Shown here: positions 9,297-17,004 of the stretch, in pieces
How the letters are laid out: each line of letters begins with the position of its first letter
How positions within the stretch are numbered: position 1 is the first letter of the stretch
NCBI GenBank assembly: GCA_040219935.1
Contig: JAVJUA010000062.1
Coordinates: 97,125 to 161,124 of the forward strand
DNA: 64,000 bases
Direction: 5' to 3'
Source of the DNA: UBA7803 sp040219935
Lineage (GTDB): Bacteria; Pseudomonadota; Gammaproteobacteria; Pseudomonadales; Azotimanducaceae
Translations under genes and position numbers: made by a program
Notes under the pieces: model-generated
Database searches by the model: none
Seen by the model: only the letters and a program-made list of their open reading frames with translations
Told to the model about the DNA's origin: nothing

Positions 9297-12200
9297 TCAC
9301 GCGCCTCCCTCCTCTTCAGGACCGTGTACCAGCCGATACAGCGCGGGTAGAACGACCAACGTCAAGAGTGTCGAGGACACGATGCCGCCTATCACGACCG
9401 TCGCCAGGGGTCTCTGGACTTCTGATCCAATACCCGTGTTGAGTGCCATCGGTACAAACCCGAGCGAGGCCACTAAAGCCGTCATCAGTACCGGGCGCAG
9501 TCGGGTCAATGCACCCTCTACGAGCGCATCGTCCAGCGAATGTCCGTGTGTCCGAAGGTCACGAATGAATGCCACCATGACCAGGCCATTGAGAACCGCG
9601 ATGCCAGACAGAGCGATGAAGCCAACAGCGGCGGAAATCGAGAAAGGAATGTCACGTATCAGCAACGACAGAACCCCACCCGTCAAAGCGAGCGGAACCC
9701 CGGTGAAAATCACAGCAGTATCCCGCCAGGAGCCGAGCGCCATGACTAGCAGCCCGAGAATCAACGCAAGTGTGGCCGGAACCACCACCGAAAGGCGCTG
9801 GGTGGCGGATTCGAGTTGCTCGAACGTTCCACCGTACTCGATCCAGTAGCCTGCCGGAATCTCCACCTGGGCCCCGACAGCCTGCTGCACATCGGCCACG
9901 AACGACCCGAGATCGCGCCCCCGTACGTTTGCCGACACGACCACCCGACGCTTGCCGTTCTCCCGGTATATCTGATTGTAGCCAACCACTTCCTCGAGAT
10001 CGGCGAGCTGACCGAGTGGCACGTAGGCACCATCGGGCAGGGGCACGGGCAAGTCTTCAAGGCGATTCGGATCGGCGCGTAGAGCTTCGGGAAGACGTAC
10101 CACGATGTCCGACCGGCGATCCCCTTCGTAGAACTGCCCCGCGACGCGGCCACCCAAAGCGGTCGCAACCAGGTCCTGCAATTCACTCATGGACAGGCCG
10201 TAGCGCCCAAGCATCTCCCGGTCCGGCACGATCGTCATCACCGGGAGGCCGGTCGCCTGTTCCATAGCGACATCCGCAGCACCAGCCACGCCGCCCACGG
10301 CGGACTCGATGTCCTGACCCAGCTCGATCAGCCGATCGAAATCGTCGCCGAAGACCTTGACGGCGAGCTCGGCGCGCACACCCGCAATCAGCTCATTGAA
10401 CCGCATCTGGATGGGCTGCAGGAACTCGTAGCGATTGCCCGGCACCGGAGTCACCTTGTCCTCGAGGTCGGCAACCACCTGCGCCTTGGGCTTGTCGGGA
10501 TTCGGCCACTCCCCGCGTGGCTTCAGGATGATGAAGTTGTCGGCAACGCTCGGCGGAACGGGGTCCGTAGCGACTTCCGCGGTGCCGATCTTGGCGAATA
10601 CCCGCTCCACCTCTGGGACTTCACGGATCTCCTCTTCGAGCTTCTCCTGCAGCTCGACGGCCTGGCTGAGCGACGTACCCGGGATGCGCAACGCATGCAG
10701 GGCAATGTCGCCCTCATCGAGATTCGGTACGAACTCGCTCCCGAGCCGTGCGCCAAGAAAGCCGCAAACTGCGACGAGCAACACGGCCGCCACCAGAACC
10801 AGCCAGCGGAATCGAAGGGCCGACACCAGAATGGGCCGATACAGCGACCGCGCCTGCCTGACGATCACGTTCTCCTTGTGTCCGACGCGGCCGCGAAACA
10901 GCAGCGCAACGCCAGCGGGAACGAAGGTAATCGAGAGGATCATCGCGCTGACCAGTGCAATCACGACAGTGATCGCCATCGGGTGAAACATCTTCCCCTC
11001 CACTCCGGAGAGGGCGAATATCGGCAGATAGACCGCCGTGATGATGAACACGCCGAACAGAGCAGGCCGGATGACCTCCCGCGTCGCCTCGAAAACCACC
11101 GCCAGCCGGGTCTTGACCGATTCCAGCGCCGAAGGACCGGCCTCCTGTAATCGTCGCAGACAGTTCTCCACGATGATCACCGCGCCATCGACGATAAGCC
11201 CGAAATCCAATGCCCCGAGACTCATGAGGTTGGCGCTGACGCCGCTCTGGACCATGCCGGTGATGGTCATCAGCATCGCGAGCGGAATGACAGCAGCGGT
11301 CAGAATGGCCGCACGCACGTTGCCGAGAAACAGGAACAGCACCACGATGACGAGCAGCGCTCCCTCGACGAGATTGGTCTGCACGGTCTCCAGTGTCTTG
11401 TCGACCAGACCGGTCCGATCGTATACGGCCGTCGCGGTAATGCCCGCAGGTAGGCTCGGCTGGATCTCTTCGAGCTTCTCGGAGACCCGGTTCGCCACGG
11501 TCCGGCTGTTCTCGCCGATCAGCATGAACACCGTGCTCATCACTACCTCGCGGCCATTTTGGGTGGCTGCCCCGGTACGAAGCTCCTCGCCAACGCTGAC
11601 GTTGGCCACCTGGCGCACCAGGATGGGCACGCCGTCGTCCTCTCGCACGACGATCCGCCCGAGCTCCGCGATCTCAGAGACCCGGCCCGGAACACGCATC
11701 AGCCATTGGGCGCCGTTGCGCTCGATGAAGCCCGCACCACGGTTCTCGTTGTTGCGCTCCACCGCCTTCGCAATGTCCTCGAAGGTCAGATCGTACGCCA
11801 GCAGCTTCGCCGGTTCCGGCGCGATGAGAATCTCCTTCTTGAACCCCCCGATGGGGTTCACCTCGACGACCCCAGGCACCCGCAGCAGCTGCGGGCGGAT
11901 GATCCAGTCGTGAGCTGAACGGAGGTCGGTCGGCGTTATGGGCGAACCATCAGGATTGGTGGCGCCCGGCTCCGCATCCACGGTAAACATGAAGATCTCG
12001 CCGAGTCCGGTGGCGATGGGTCCGAGAGCTGGTTCCACGGCATCCGGCAGCGACGAGCGAGCCGCGTTCAGGCGCTCTCCGACGAGTTGCCGGGCAAAGT
12101 AGATATCCGTGCCTTCCTCGAACACAACCGTGACCTGAGACAGGCCGTAGCGAGAGACGGAACGGGTGTAGCTGAGATTCGGCAAGCCCGCCATGGCGTT

Positions 12201-12410
12201 CTCGAGGGGAAATGTGATTCGCTGCTCGACTTCGAGCGGTGTGTATCCTGGTGCCGCGGTATTGACCTGCACCTGGATGTTGGTGATGTCCGGCACGGCG
12301 TCGATGGGCAGGCGGGTGAAGTTCCACAGGCCAAGCCCGGCTATGGCCAGCACTATCACGACCACCAGGCCGCGACGGGCCAGCGAGCGATCCAATATAA
12401 AATCCAACAT
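9297..12410 (-). CDS. czcA: Heavy-metal efflux RND pump CzcA, Zn/Co/Cd-type (HME1)
   Basis: 1037 residues. The fourth membrane segment carries the full signature ALDFGLIVDGAVIIVEN. Counting from ATG 12410 the acidic residues are Asp402, Asp408 and Glu415, the same positions as the proton-relay residues of CzcA of Cupriavidus metallidurans. This places the pump in the Co/Zn/Cd (or Ni/Co) HME1 class. Other family landmarks are the N-terminal membrane segment (LARRGLVVVIVLAIAGLGLW), porter-domain block EEGTDIYFARQLVGERL and the C-terminal GSEVQRPLATVVIGGI. It lies 9 bases after czcB and is followed by the NreB-like exporter, consistent with a nickel/cobalt/zinc efflux operon. Confidence 0.95.
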   Translation of the reverse strand: MLDFILDRSLARRGLVVVIVLAIAGLGLWNFTRLPIDAVPDITNIQVQVNTAAPGYTPLEVEQRITFPLENAMAGLPNLSYTRSVSRYGLSQVTVVFEEGTDIYFARQLVGERLNAARSSLPDAVEPALGPIATGLGEIFMFTVDAEPGATNPDGSPITPTDLRSAHDWIIRPQLLRVPGVVEVNPIGGFKKEILIAPEPAKLLAYDLTFEDIAKAVERNNENRGAGFIERNGAQWLMRVPGRVSEIAELGRIVVREDDGVPILVRQVANVSVGEELRTGAATQNGREVVMSTVFMLIGENSRTVANRVSEKLEEIQPSLPAGITATAVYDRTGLVDKTLETVQTNLVEGALLVIVVLFLFLGNVRAAILTAAVIPLAMLMTITGMVQSGVSANLMSLGALDFGLIVDGAVIIVENCLRRLQEAGPSALESVKTRLAVVFEATREVIRPALFGVFIITAVYLPIFALSGVEGKMFHPMAITVVIALVSAMILSITFVPAGVALLFRGRVGHKENVIVRQARSLYRPILVSALRFRWLVLVAAVLLVAVCGFLGARLGSEFVPNLDEGDIALHALRIPGTSLSQAVELQEKLEEEIREVPEVERVFAKIGTAEVATDPVPPSVADNFIILKPRGEWPNPDKPKAQVVADLEDKVTPVPGNRYEFLQPIQMRFNELIAGVRAELAVKVFGDDFDRLIELGQDIESAVGGVAGAADVAMEQATGLPVMTIVPDREMLGRYGLSMSELQDLVATALGGRVAGQFYEGDRRSDIVVRLPEALRADPNRLEDLPVPLPDGAYVPLGQLADLEEVVGYNQIYRENGKRRVVVSANVRGRDLGSFVADVQQAVGAQVEIPAGYWIEYGGTFEQLESATQRLSVVVPATLALILGLLVMALGSWRDTAVIFTGVPLALTGGVLSLLIRDIPFSISAAVGFIALSGIAVLNGLVMVAFIRDLRTHGHSLDDALVEGALTRLRPVLMTALVASLGFVPMALNTGIGSEVQRPLATVVIGGIVSSTLLTLVVLPALYRLVHGPEEEGGA

Positions 12411-12419
12411 GACGCGCCC

Positions 12420-13658
12420 TTAGTGTTCGTGCGAAGCGCCGGACTTCTCGACGTCCGCCTTCACGACATAGCTGTTGGTGCTGACATAGGGAGTGCCGGG
12501 CTCGATGCCGCCAAGCACCTCGGCCCACTCGTCGTCCTGACGACCGAGCTCCAGCATGCGCACTTCGTAGACATCTCCAAACTTCCCGTACACCACGGTG
12601 AAGTCGCGGAAGGGCTGCAGGCCGCTGCGTTTGACGGCGAGCGGCACGGGGTGCTCGGCCGCCTTGATCTGCGCGTTGACGAACGTGCCAGGTGTAAATC
12701 CACCGTCCGTGTTGTCGATCTCGACTCGAGCAATCAGGGACTGAGCGTCATCGGCAACCGACTCGATGTAGTCGATCGTTCCCTCGATGGACATACCGGT
12801 CAGAGGGGACGTGATGGTGACGGGTGCGCCTTCCGCGATCTTCCCGCGATCCTTCAGATACACCGAGAGATTGGCCCACACCTGGCCGGTGTCGATGATG
12901 GTGAACAGGCGCCTGCCATTGGTCTGTTCCCCGGGATTGGCGTTCCGCTCGGTGACCGTTCCTCCGATCGGCGCCGTCAGCACGTAGGGTCTCAAGCTCT
13001 CGTTGCTCTCGATCGTGACGAGTGGATCACCGGCCGACACCTTCGCGCCGAGCTGTGCGTCCACCGACTCGATGGCGCCTTCGAACCGGGCCGACACCAC
13101 GCGAATGCGCTGCTGATCCGGCACGATGCGGCCGTAGACCTCGATCAGCTCAGTCAACACGGCAGGCCCGGCGCTGGATGTCTCGATCCCGAGCGCCTCC
13201 GCCATTGCGGGCTCGATCTGCGTCCTCCCCTCGAAGTTATCGTATTCCCAGCCGTAGGACTGACCCTTGGCCCGGGCGTCCAGGGTTACCAGGAACGAGT
13301 GGGGCTCGTAGACGACCTGATCCCCGCGCAGCATGTCGCCCCTGGGTTCGAAATCGATTTCGTCCACACGGTCACCCGTCCGTGTCAGGCGGACTTGTAC
13401 GTCCACCTCGCCGGGATCGAGGGGTTCGTCGTCGTAGGTTGCCCAGACACGGAACTCGGGCGGTACCCCCTGCTCGAATATGGCGAGCTCTACCGTGAAC
13501 GGTCCGTCTCTCAGCATCCTGCCGCCGTGCGGGCCGCGCTCATACGCGTCGGCCTGCTCGCCGGGTCCGCCCGCAGACGATTGGTCATTGGAACAAGCGC
13601 CCAGCAGCCCGACCGCCATCAGGAGCGCCAGAACGTGAATTTTGTATGGAATGGTCAT
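12420..13658 (-). CDS. czcB: RND periplasmic adaptor lipoprotein CzcB
   Basis: 412 residues with a lipobox (LLGAC) after a short hydrophobic signal. A proximal domain rich in Gly/His (ERGPHGGRMLRDGPFTVELAIFEQG) precedes the adaptor core; this extra N-terminal domain is found in CzcB/CnrB-type adaptors and is thought to bind metal. The core shows the paired lipoyl halves (VSARFEGAIESVDAQLGAKVSAGDPLVTIES and LTAPIGGTVTERNANPGEQ), a barrel and a membrane-proximal domain. The C terminus ends in SHEH. It overlaps the czcC stop by 4 bases and lies 9 bases before czcA, so the three are one operon. Confidence 0.9.
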   Translation of the reverse strand: MTIPYKIHVLALLMAVGLLGACSNDQSSAGGPGEQADAYERGPHGGRMLRDGPFTVELAIFEQGVPPEFRVWATYDDEPLDPGEVDVQVRLTRTGDRVDEIDFEPRGDMLRGDQVVYEPHSFLVTLDARAKGQSYGWEYDNFEGRTQIEPAMAEALGIETSSAGPAVLTELIEVYGRIVPDQQRIRVVSARFEGAIESVDAQLGAKVSAGDPLVTIESNESLRPYVLTAPIGGTVTERNANPGEQTNGRRLFTIIDTGQVWANLSVYLKDRGKIAEGAPVTITSPLTGMSIEGTIDYIESVADDAQSLIARVEIDNTDGGFTPGTFVNAQIKAAEHPVPLAVKRSGLQPFRDFTVVYGKFGDVYEVRMLELGRQDDEWAEVLGGIEPGTPYVSTNSYVVKADVEKSGASHEH

Positions 13659-14929
13659 GGCTGGTTCTCCATTTCGGTAAGCTGCACCCCGGTAAGCCGC
13701 TCAATCTCGATGGCGTACTGATAGGACTCGATCCCGGCAGCGAGCAGTCTCCGTTGTGCATCGATCACCTCCGCCTGAACGGCCGTCCACTCGAAGAAGC
13801 TGTAACGGCCACGCTCGTACGCGCTGCGGGTTTCCGTGAGTGCATCTCGCAGCGGCGGCAGAACATCGTTTTCGAGTGAGTTGGCCCGCGAGCGGCTGCG
13901 TTCGAGGGCGTCGTACAGCACCGACAGCGTCGTCTCGGCACGAACCCTGGCAGCCGCCGACTCGGCCCGGGTCTTCTCGACGGAGGCCCGGGCTGCGGCT
14001 ACGTTCCCCTGATTGCGGTTGCGGAATGCGAGCGGAATCGTGACCCCCGCCACCAGTGCATGATCATCCGTAGCTTCCAATCGACGTACGCCGAGCCGCG
14101 CCTGCCACGCCGGCTTACGCCGAGCCTCCGCCAGTCGAACCTCTGCTTCATCGAGCCGCATCTGGGACAAATAGCGAACGAGTTCTGGACTCTGATCGAG
14201 GCGGGACAGGAGGTGCGGATAGGGCTCAGGATCAGGCGGATTCAGCGGATCGGCTGCAGCCCGACGGAAATTCGGGCGCGTAGAACCCCATTGCACCGCC
14301 AGCCGCATGCGTGCGGCCTGCCATTCGTACTCGACATCGCGCAAGTCCGAGCGCGCGCTCGCCAAATTGGCCCGGGCCCGTTGCAGGTCGGCCTGGGGCG
14401 CGCGCCCCGCTTCGACGCGCCGCTCGACGGCGGCAACCGTGTCCTCGGCAAGCTGAACGGACTCGGCTGAGATGTCCGCGAGAGACTGGGTGTGGAGCAC
14501 TCGCAGGAAGCGGCGCGCGGTTTCTGCCGCCGTATCGACCCGCAGCAAATCAGCGTCCATCGCTGCCAGGGAGACGCCGGCGCTCGCCGCGTCGGTACGC
14601 CGTTGACGCACACCGCGCTCAAAGATCCAGGCGAGACTGATGGTCGACTCGGCACTGCGGAAATTTTGGAACGCGTCCGATCCGGCGACGTCTTGGACTT
14701 CGATTGTGAGTTCCGGATTGAGCGCCAGGCGAGCTTGTTGTTCGCGCCCCTCGAGAACCTTAATCTCGTAGCCGGCCGCAACGAGCCCCGGATGGCTCTC
14801 CAGGGTCCGGCTGAGAGCTTCCTCGATGCTGATCGATCGCTCATCTCCGACCGGTGCCCCCTGCGCCAGCGCCGATCCAGTCATCCACAGGAGCAGCCAC
14901 ACGCACGAGATGCGTGGAATCGTTGTCAT
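13655..14929 (-). CDS. czcC: TolC-family outer-membrane factor CzcC
   Basis: 424 residues from ATG 14929, which has GGGAG upstream; a GTG 27 bases earlier is in frame but would extend the signal peptide unnaturally. Signal peptide TIPRISCVWLLLWMTGSALAQ, then the duplicated efflux-protein repeat with long helices (AETARRFLRVLHTQSLADISAESVQLAEDTVAAVERRVEAG) and GLVAAGYEIKVLEGREQQARL. It would be the exit duct for the czcB/czcA at 9297-13658. A palindrome at 14942-14959 overlaps the ribosome-site region. Sequence differs strongly from the CzcC at 699-2015, so the two systems are not a recent duplication. Confidence 0.88.
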   Translation of the reverse strand: MTTIPRISCVWLLLWMTGSALAQGAPVGDERSISIEEALSRTLESHPGLVAAGYEIKVLEGREQQARLALNPELTIEVQDVAGSDAFQNFRSAESTISLAWIFERGVRQRRTDAASAGVSLAAMDADLLRVDTAAETARRFLRVLHTQSLADISAESVQLAEDTVAAVERRVEAGRAPQADLQRARANLASARSDLRDVEYEWQAARMRLAVQWGSTRPNFRRAAADPLNPPDPEPYPHLLSRLDQSPELVRYLSQMRLDEAEVRLAEARRKPAWQARLGVRRLEATDDHALVAGVTIPLAFRNRNQGNVAAARASVEKTRAESAAARVRAETTLSVLYDALERSRSRANSLENDVLPPLRDALTETRSAYERGRYSFFEWTAVQAEVIDAQRRLLAAGIESYQYAIEIERLTGVQLTEMENQP

Positions 14930-14941
14930 ATGCCGATCTCC

Positions 14942-14959
14942 CTCGTGCGGGCGCACGAG
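14942..14959. promoter_or_regulatory. 8+8 palindrome in czcC leader
   Basis: CTCGTGCG-GG-CGCACGAG is a perfect inverted repeat with a 2-base centre, 13 bases before the czcC start on the minus strand and abutting its GGGAG ribosome site. It could be a repressor operator or, in RNA, a hairpin next to the ribosome site. No known regulator motif is recognised. Confidence 0.35.
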
Positions 14960-15025
14960 ACTCAGTCCAACGGGATCGACCCAGAGACAGCCAGCTCAGC
15001 GCCTCCGGGCCTCGAGGTCAGGCTG

Positions 15026-15373
15026 TCAGATCGGTAGAGGGGGACCGCGCAGAGGTGGACGCCAGCGTGATCGACGGATGCGTACGGACCGCACCATCAC
15101 AGGGATCCAGGAACGCCCTGCAGTTGCGGCCAGCAGGTAGATCAATAGCAGCGGCAGGAAACACGCGAGCAGCTTGCTCCAAGACGCGCCGATCTCGTTT
15201 ATCGTGACATCCGATTCGTCGGCATGGCCATGCCCATCGGGATCGGCGTGGTGCCAGTGCTGGCCGTGCAGGGAGCCGCGATCGGCGCTGCCCAAATGCA
15301 GGTGCAGCCCCGTCGCCTGCAGGAGCAGGATACTGGCGAGACTGATGATGAGCAGCAATGCCTTACCACGCAT
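15026..15373 (-). CDS. Small His-rich membrane/secreted protein heading the second czc operon (CzcI-like)
   Basis: 115 residues from ATG 15373; an in-frame ATG at 15397 is possible and neither has a good ribosome site. A hydrophobic signal or membrane segment (KALLLIISLASILLLQATG) leads into a His-rich loop (HLHLGSADRGSLHGQHWHHADPDGHGHADESD), a second membrane segment (LLACFLPLLLIYLLAAT) and a basic Pro-rich tail ending RPPLRGPPLPI. It lies 96 bases ahead of czcC. Build, position and Pro-rich ending parallel the gene at 260-616. A metal-binding accessory or sensory role is inferred. No catalytic motif is present. Confidence 0.65.
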   Translation of the reverse strand: MRGKALLLIISLASILLLQATGLHLHLGSADRGSLHGQHWHHADPDGHGHADESDVTINEIGASWSKLLACFLPLLLIYLLAATAGRSWIPVMVRSVRIRRSRWRPPLRGPPLPI

Positions 15374-15440
15374 CTGGGCGGTATACCACAGGCGCATGCC
15401 GGGTCCAAGCCAAGCCTTCGCGCGAATGCAAGCCCTCAAG

Positions 15441-15713
15441 TCAACGCACGCCCTCAAAAAGCACGACGAGCTCGTTGAGCTTGCACCGCTGCAACTCCGG
15501 GTCGCCACTTTGAATGGCGTCCTCCACACAGCTCGCGGCATGATTCTTGAGTACCTCCGATTCAACCTTCAAGAGAGCGGCTTTGACCGCGTGGACCTGT
15601 TGGAGCACATCGACGCAATAGCGATCTTCCTCGATCATGCGGGCGATCCCGCGCACCTGGCCCTCGATTCGCCTGAGCCGCCGCACGGTAGCTGTCGGGT
15701 CCGTTGCGGTCAT
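15441..15713 (-). CDS. csoR: CsoR-family metal-sensing repressor
   Basis: 90 residues, typical length of the all-helical CsoR/RcnR (DUF156) repressors. The N-terminal RRLRRIEGQVRGIARMIEEDRYC is the family signature. Ligand residues are Cys33, His58 and Cys62, with the same spacing (25 and 4) as Cys36-His61-Cys65 of Cu(I)-sensing CsoR; the Ni/Co sensor RcnR has His in place of the last Cys. This supports a Cu(I) sensor. It is divergent from the permease/P1B-ATPase operon, with a likely operator in the 48-base gap. It would repress both itself and the copper export genes until Cu(I) binds. Confidence 0.9.
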   Translation of the reverse strand: MTATDPTATVRRLRRIEGQVRGIARMIEEDRYCVDVLQQVHAVKAALLKVESEVLKNHAASCVEDAIQSGDPELQRCKLNELVVLFEGVR

Positions 15714-15719
15714 TGCTAA

Positions 15720-15751
15720 ATACTCTATAGAGGTATACCGTATCCACGGTA
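15720..15751. promoter_or_regulatory. Nested palindromes between csoR and the copper operon (likely CsoR operator)
   Basis: ATACTCTATAGAGGTAT at 15720-15736 resembles CsoR/CstR-type operators (ATACCC...GGGTAT) and contains the perfect palindrome CTCTATAGAG (15723-15732). It runs into GGTATACC (15732-15739) and a 6+6 inverted repeat TACCGT-atcc-ACGGTA (15736-15751). The site lies 7-38 bases from the csoR start and 11-42 bases before the permease start, where it could cover both promoters. Confidence 0.6.
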
Positions 15752-15761
15752 GATCAAATCG

Positions 15762-16985
15762 ATGTGCATGGCAATGACGGATTTCCTACAGACTTGGCAC
15801 GAAGCCGCGACCACCTCGGCCGGACTGTTCTGGATGGCTTTCTGGGCCTTCGGCCTCGGCTATCTGATTAGCAGCATGATCCAGGTGTTCGTCACGCGGG
15901 AGCGGATGAAACAGACCATGGGCCGCGCGGGCGCAAGCAGTGTGGGTTTGGGCGCGTTGTTCGGCTTCATCTCCAGTTCCTGCTCGTTTGCCGCGCTGGC
16001 GACCACCCGATCGCTGTTCGCCAAGGGCGCGGGACTGGTTCCCGCCCTGTCGTTTCTCCTCGCCTCCACGAACCTGGTCGTGGAACTCGGCATTGTCATC
16101 GCCGTTTTCCTCGGCTGGCAATTCGTCGTGGGCGAGTACGTCGGCGGGGTCTTGCTCATCCTGCTCATGTGGCTCGTGGTCCGCCTGACCCGCCCGGATC
16201 GCCTGATCCGCGATGCCCGGCAACGAGCCCGCAGCGAGGAACGGACAGACGATGATCAATCGGTTCCCGACTGGCACGAGTTGATCCGCAGCGTCGACGG
16301 CTGGCGCCGGGTCAGCACGCGGTACGTCATGGAATGGCAGATGGTCTGGAAGGACGTGACCATCGGTTTCACCGTGGCCGGCATCATCGCTGCGTTCGTG
16401 CCCAGGAGCTTCTTCGAGGCGCTGTTCGTCGGCTCTGCTTCGGGTGACCCGGGGTTCGCCGAGGTTCTGCTGCAGACTCTCGTCGGCCCACTCGCCGCGT
16501 TCTTCACATTCATCGGCTCCATGGGCAATATTCCCCTGGCCGCCGTGCTGTTCGAGAATGGGGTCAGCTTCGCTGGCGTCATGGCCTTCATCTTCAGCGA
16601 CCTGGTGGTGCTACCCGTACTGCGCATTCAGGCCGGCTACTACGGGTGCAAGATGGCGCTCTACATCATGGCGGTTTTTCTGCTCGTGCTGGTGCTGAGC
16701 GCCCTGCTTCTGCACTATGGATTCGCAGCCCTGGGAATGTTGCCCGAAGCGGATGCGGTTCGCGCCGTCACCAGCCGGGAGTTCTTCGCCCTGGACTACA
16801 CGACCGCGCTGAACGTGGTGTTCATCGGCATGACCCTTGCGTTCGTTACCTGGAAATGGCGCGTCAGCGGCCTGTCAAGCCACGGTAGCGCCATGCTGAG
16901 CGACAGAATTCTTTCCGGTCTCGCGCTATTCGCTTTCGGCTGGCTGGCCGTCGGGCTGAGCCTGCCGCTGCTCATCACCCTCTGA
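15762..16985 (+). CDS. Permease of the ArsP/YraQ (DUF318) type in a copper operon
   Basis: 407 residues (ATG 15762; ATGs at 15768 and 15774 also fit). Eight or more membrane segments. The two family halves are visible: GALFGFISSSCSFAALATTRSLFAKGAGLVPALSFLLASTNLVVELG near residue 65 and GPLAAFFTFIGSMGNIPLAAVLFENGVSFAGVMAFIFSDLVVLP near residue 245, separated by a charged cytoplasmic loop (about 145-190). Members include the organoarsenic exporter ArsP, but many sit, as here, directly before a copper P-type ATPase behind a CsoR site. Substrate is unproven; copper or a copper complex is an inference from context. Confidence 0.75.
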   Translation: MCMAMTDFLQTWHEAATTSAGLFWMAFWAFGLGYLISSMIQVFVTRERMKQTMGRAGASSVGLGALFGFISSSCSFAALATTRSLFAKGAGLVPALSFLLASTNLVVELGIVIAVFLGWQFVVGEYVGGVLLILLMWLVVRLTRPDRLIRDARQRARSEERTDDDQSVPDWHELIRSVDGWRRVSTRYVMEWQMVWKDVTIGFTVAGIIAAFVPRSFFEALFVGSASGDPGFAEVLLQTLVGPLAAFFTFIGSMGNIPLAAVLFENGVSFAGVMAFIFSDLVVLPVLRIQAGYYGCKMALYIMAVFLLVLVLSALLLHYGFAALGMLPEADAVRAVTSREFFALDYTTALNVVFIGMTLAFVTWKWRVSGLSSHGSAMLSDRILSGLALFAFGWLAVGLSLPLLITL

Positions 16986-17004
16986 TCAATCGAGGACCAG
17001 CGAC

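Noticed and set aside
12087..13721. Plus-strand open frame of 544 codons opposite czcA/czcB
   Set aside because: Antisense to two well-supported genes. The translation is His/Arg/Gly-rich low-information sequence with no domain.
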